Assembly: GCF_020360975.1 (NCBI RefSeq)
Contig: NW_025408673.1
Span: 1,612,001 to 1,676,000 of the forward strand
Length of the DNA: 64,000 nucleotides
Reading direction: 5' to 3'
From: Hirsutella rhossiliensis
Lineage: Eukaryota > Ascomycota > Sordariomycetes > Hypocreales > Ophiocordycipitaceae
Shown: positions 63,576 through 64,000 of the stretch, piece after piece
Layout: each line of letters begins with the position of its first letter
Position numbering within the stretch: the first letter of the stretch is position 1
Program-made: the position numbers and the translations under genes
Notes under the pieces: model-generated
The model's database searches: none
Seen by the model: only the letters and a program-made list of their open reading frames with translations
Told to the model about the DNA's origin: nothing

Positions 63576-64000
63576 TGCAGCCACACGAGCACAACCCCCC
63601 GCCCGCCAAGGACAGCTTCGGTGACCCCGTCGCGCACTCGGCCAACGATGACACCGCCGGCCTCCCTCCGCCGTATCGTCGCTCCGCCGCCTCGACCGCC
63701 GCCGACGACGACAGCCACCGCGGCGCCGTCTCCCCCCTGCCCCCCCCCTCCGACGCCGAGGCCGCCGCCGCCGGCCAGGGCCTCGACCTGCTCGACGCCC
63801 GCCCCGCGCGCTGGTACAGCTACCTGGCGACGGCCGACTTCTGGCTCGTCGTCGGCATCGGCCAGGTGCTGGCGCTCTGCATCACGGCCACAAACACCTT
63901 CACCACGCTGCTCACCGCCGCCGACTTCAAGGCCCCCGCCTTCCAGACCTTCTTCAACTACGCCTTCCTCGCCCTCGCCTACAACGCCCTCTTCCTCGCC
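63576..64000 (+). CDS. SLC35F-type transporter, 5' part, cut by window edge
   Basis: The frame from ATG 63576 runs off the edge after 141 codons. The first 78 residues are disordered and acidic (PPPAKDSFGDP, PLPPPSDAEAAAAGQG). Then comes RWYSYLATADFWLVVGIGQV, with membrane helices and the SLC35F (DUF914) landmarks ALCITATNTFTTLL and FQTFFNYAFLAL. By family, a multi-spanning carrier of the drug/metabolite transporter fold with unknown substrate. Only the first two helices are visible, but the pattern is quite characteristic. Confidence 0.75.

Noticed and set aside
63042..63718. Minus-strand frames opposite the transporter start
   Set aside because: Low-complexity Arg/Gly/Glu products, antisense to a GC-rich leader and N-terminus.

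Overview
The window is nuclear DNA of a filamentous ascomycete, most likely a Sordariomycete (Hypocreales-like). The reasons are short GT-AG introns of about 50-115 bp with CTAAC-type branch sites, fungal families (UstYa proteins, a basic-ankyrin regulator, an Egh16/Gas1 appressorial protein, a BAHD acyltransferase of the trichothecene type, a ferric reductase, a Ctr copper transporter), and fungal Copia, Fot1/pogo and LINE transposons. I do not assign a species. Layout: 0-6 kb holds the start of an unknown gene, a secreted metallophosphoesterase/5'-nucleotidase, and two decayed head-to-head pseudogenes (a fungal zinc-finger protein and a DUF7580-type protein). From 7.2 to 14.6 kb lies a Ty1/Copia element on the minus strand with both LTRs and a 5-bp target duplication. 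A 1.3-kb non-autonomous LTR element is nested inside its integrase, with its own 5-bp duplication and a leader full of short hairpins. From 15 to 20.5 kb there is a terpene-synthase-like fragment, a BAHD acyltransferase fused to an enoyl-CoA hydratase, and a broken methyltransferase, followed by a complete 2.18-kb Fot1/pogo element. From 23 to 27.6 kb no gene is recognisable. From 27.6 to 30 kb are two secreted-protein genes, one with a CAP domain. The most interesting region is 31.5-43 kb, a compact, apparently intact gene set of the dikaritin (ustiloxin/phomopsin/asperipin) RiPP type. It contains a secreted Kex2-type precursor with eight near-identical 18-residue repeats ending in KR, three membrane-anchored proteins with paired HxxHC motifs (one classical six-exon UstYa, two intronless 238-residue relatives), and a membrane-anchored tyrosinase-like protein that has lost most of its copper-binding histidines. 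An M3 oligopeptidase lies at one edge and a basic-ankyrin (TOXE-like) regulator at the other. A working model is that the precursor is secreted, cut at KR, cyclised by the UstYa-type proteins and trimmed by peptidases. The core peptide does not match the published dikaritin cores I know of, so the product would be new. From 47 to 64 kb are a PIF1-type helicase carrying a zinc-binding insertion, a ferric reductase next to a Ctr copper transporter (a plausible metal-uptake pair), a LINE 3' relic, a secreted Egh16-like protein with a long Gly/Ala repeat tail, an F-box protein, and the start of an SLC35F-type transporter running off the right edge. Caution on sequence quality: the paired LTRs differ only in homopolymer lengths, with no substitutions. 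This suggests uncorrected homopolymer indels, so some frameshifts noted here, in the transposons and in the BAHD fusion gene, may be artefacts.
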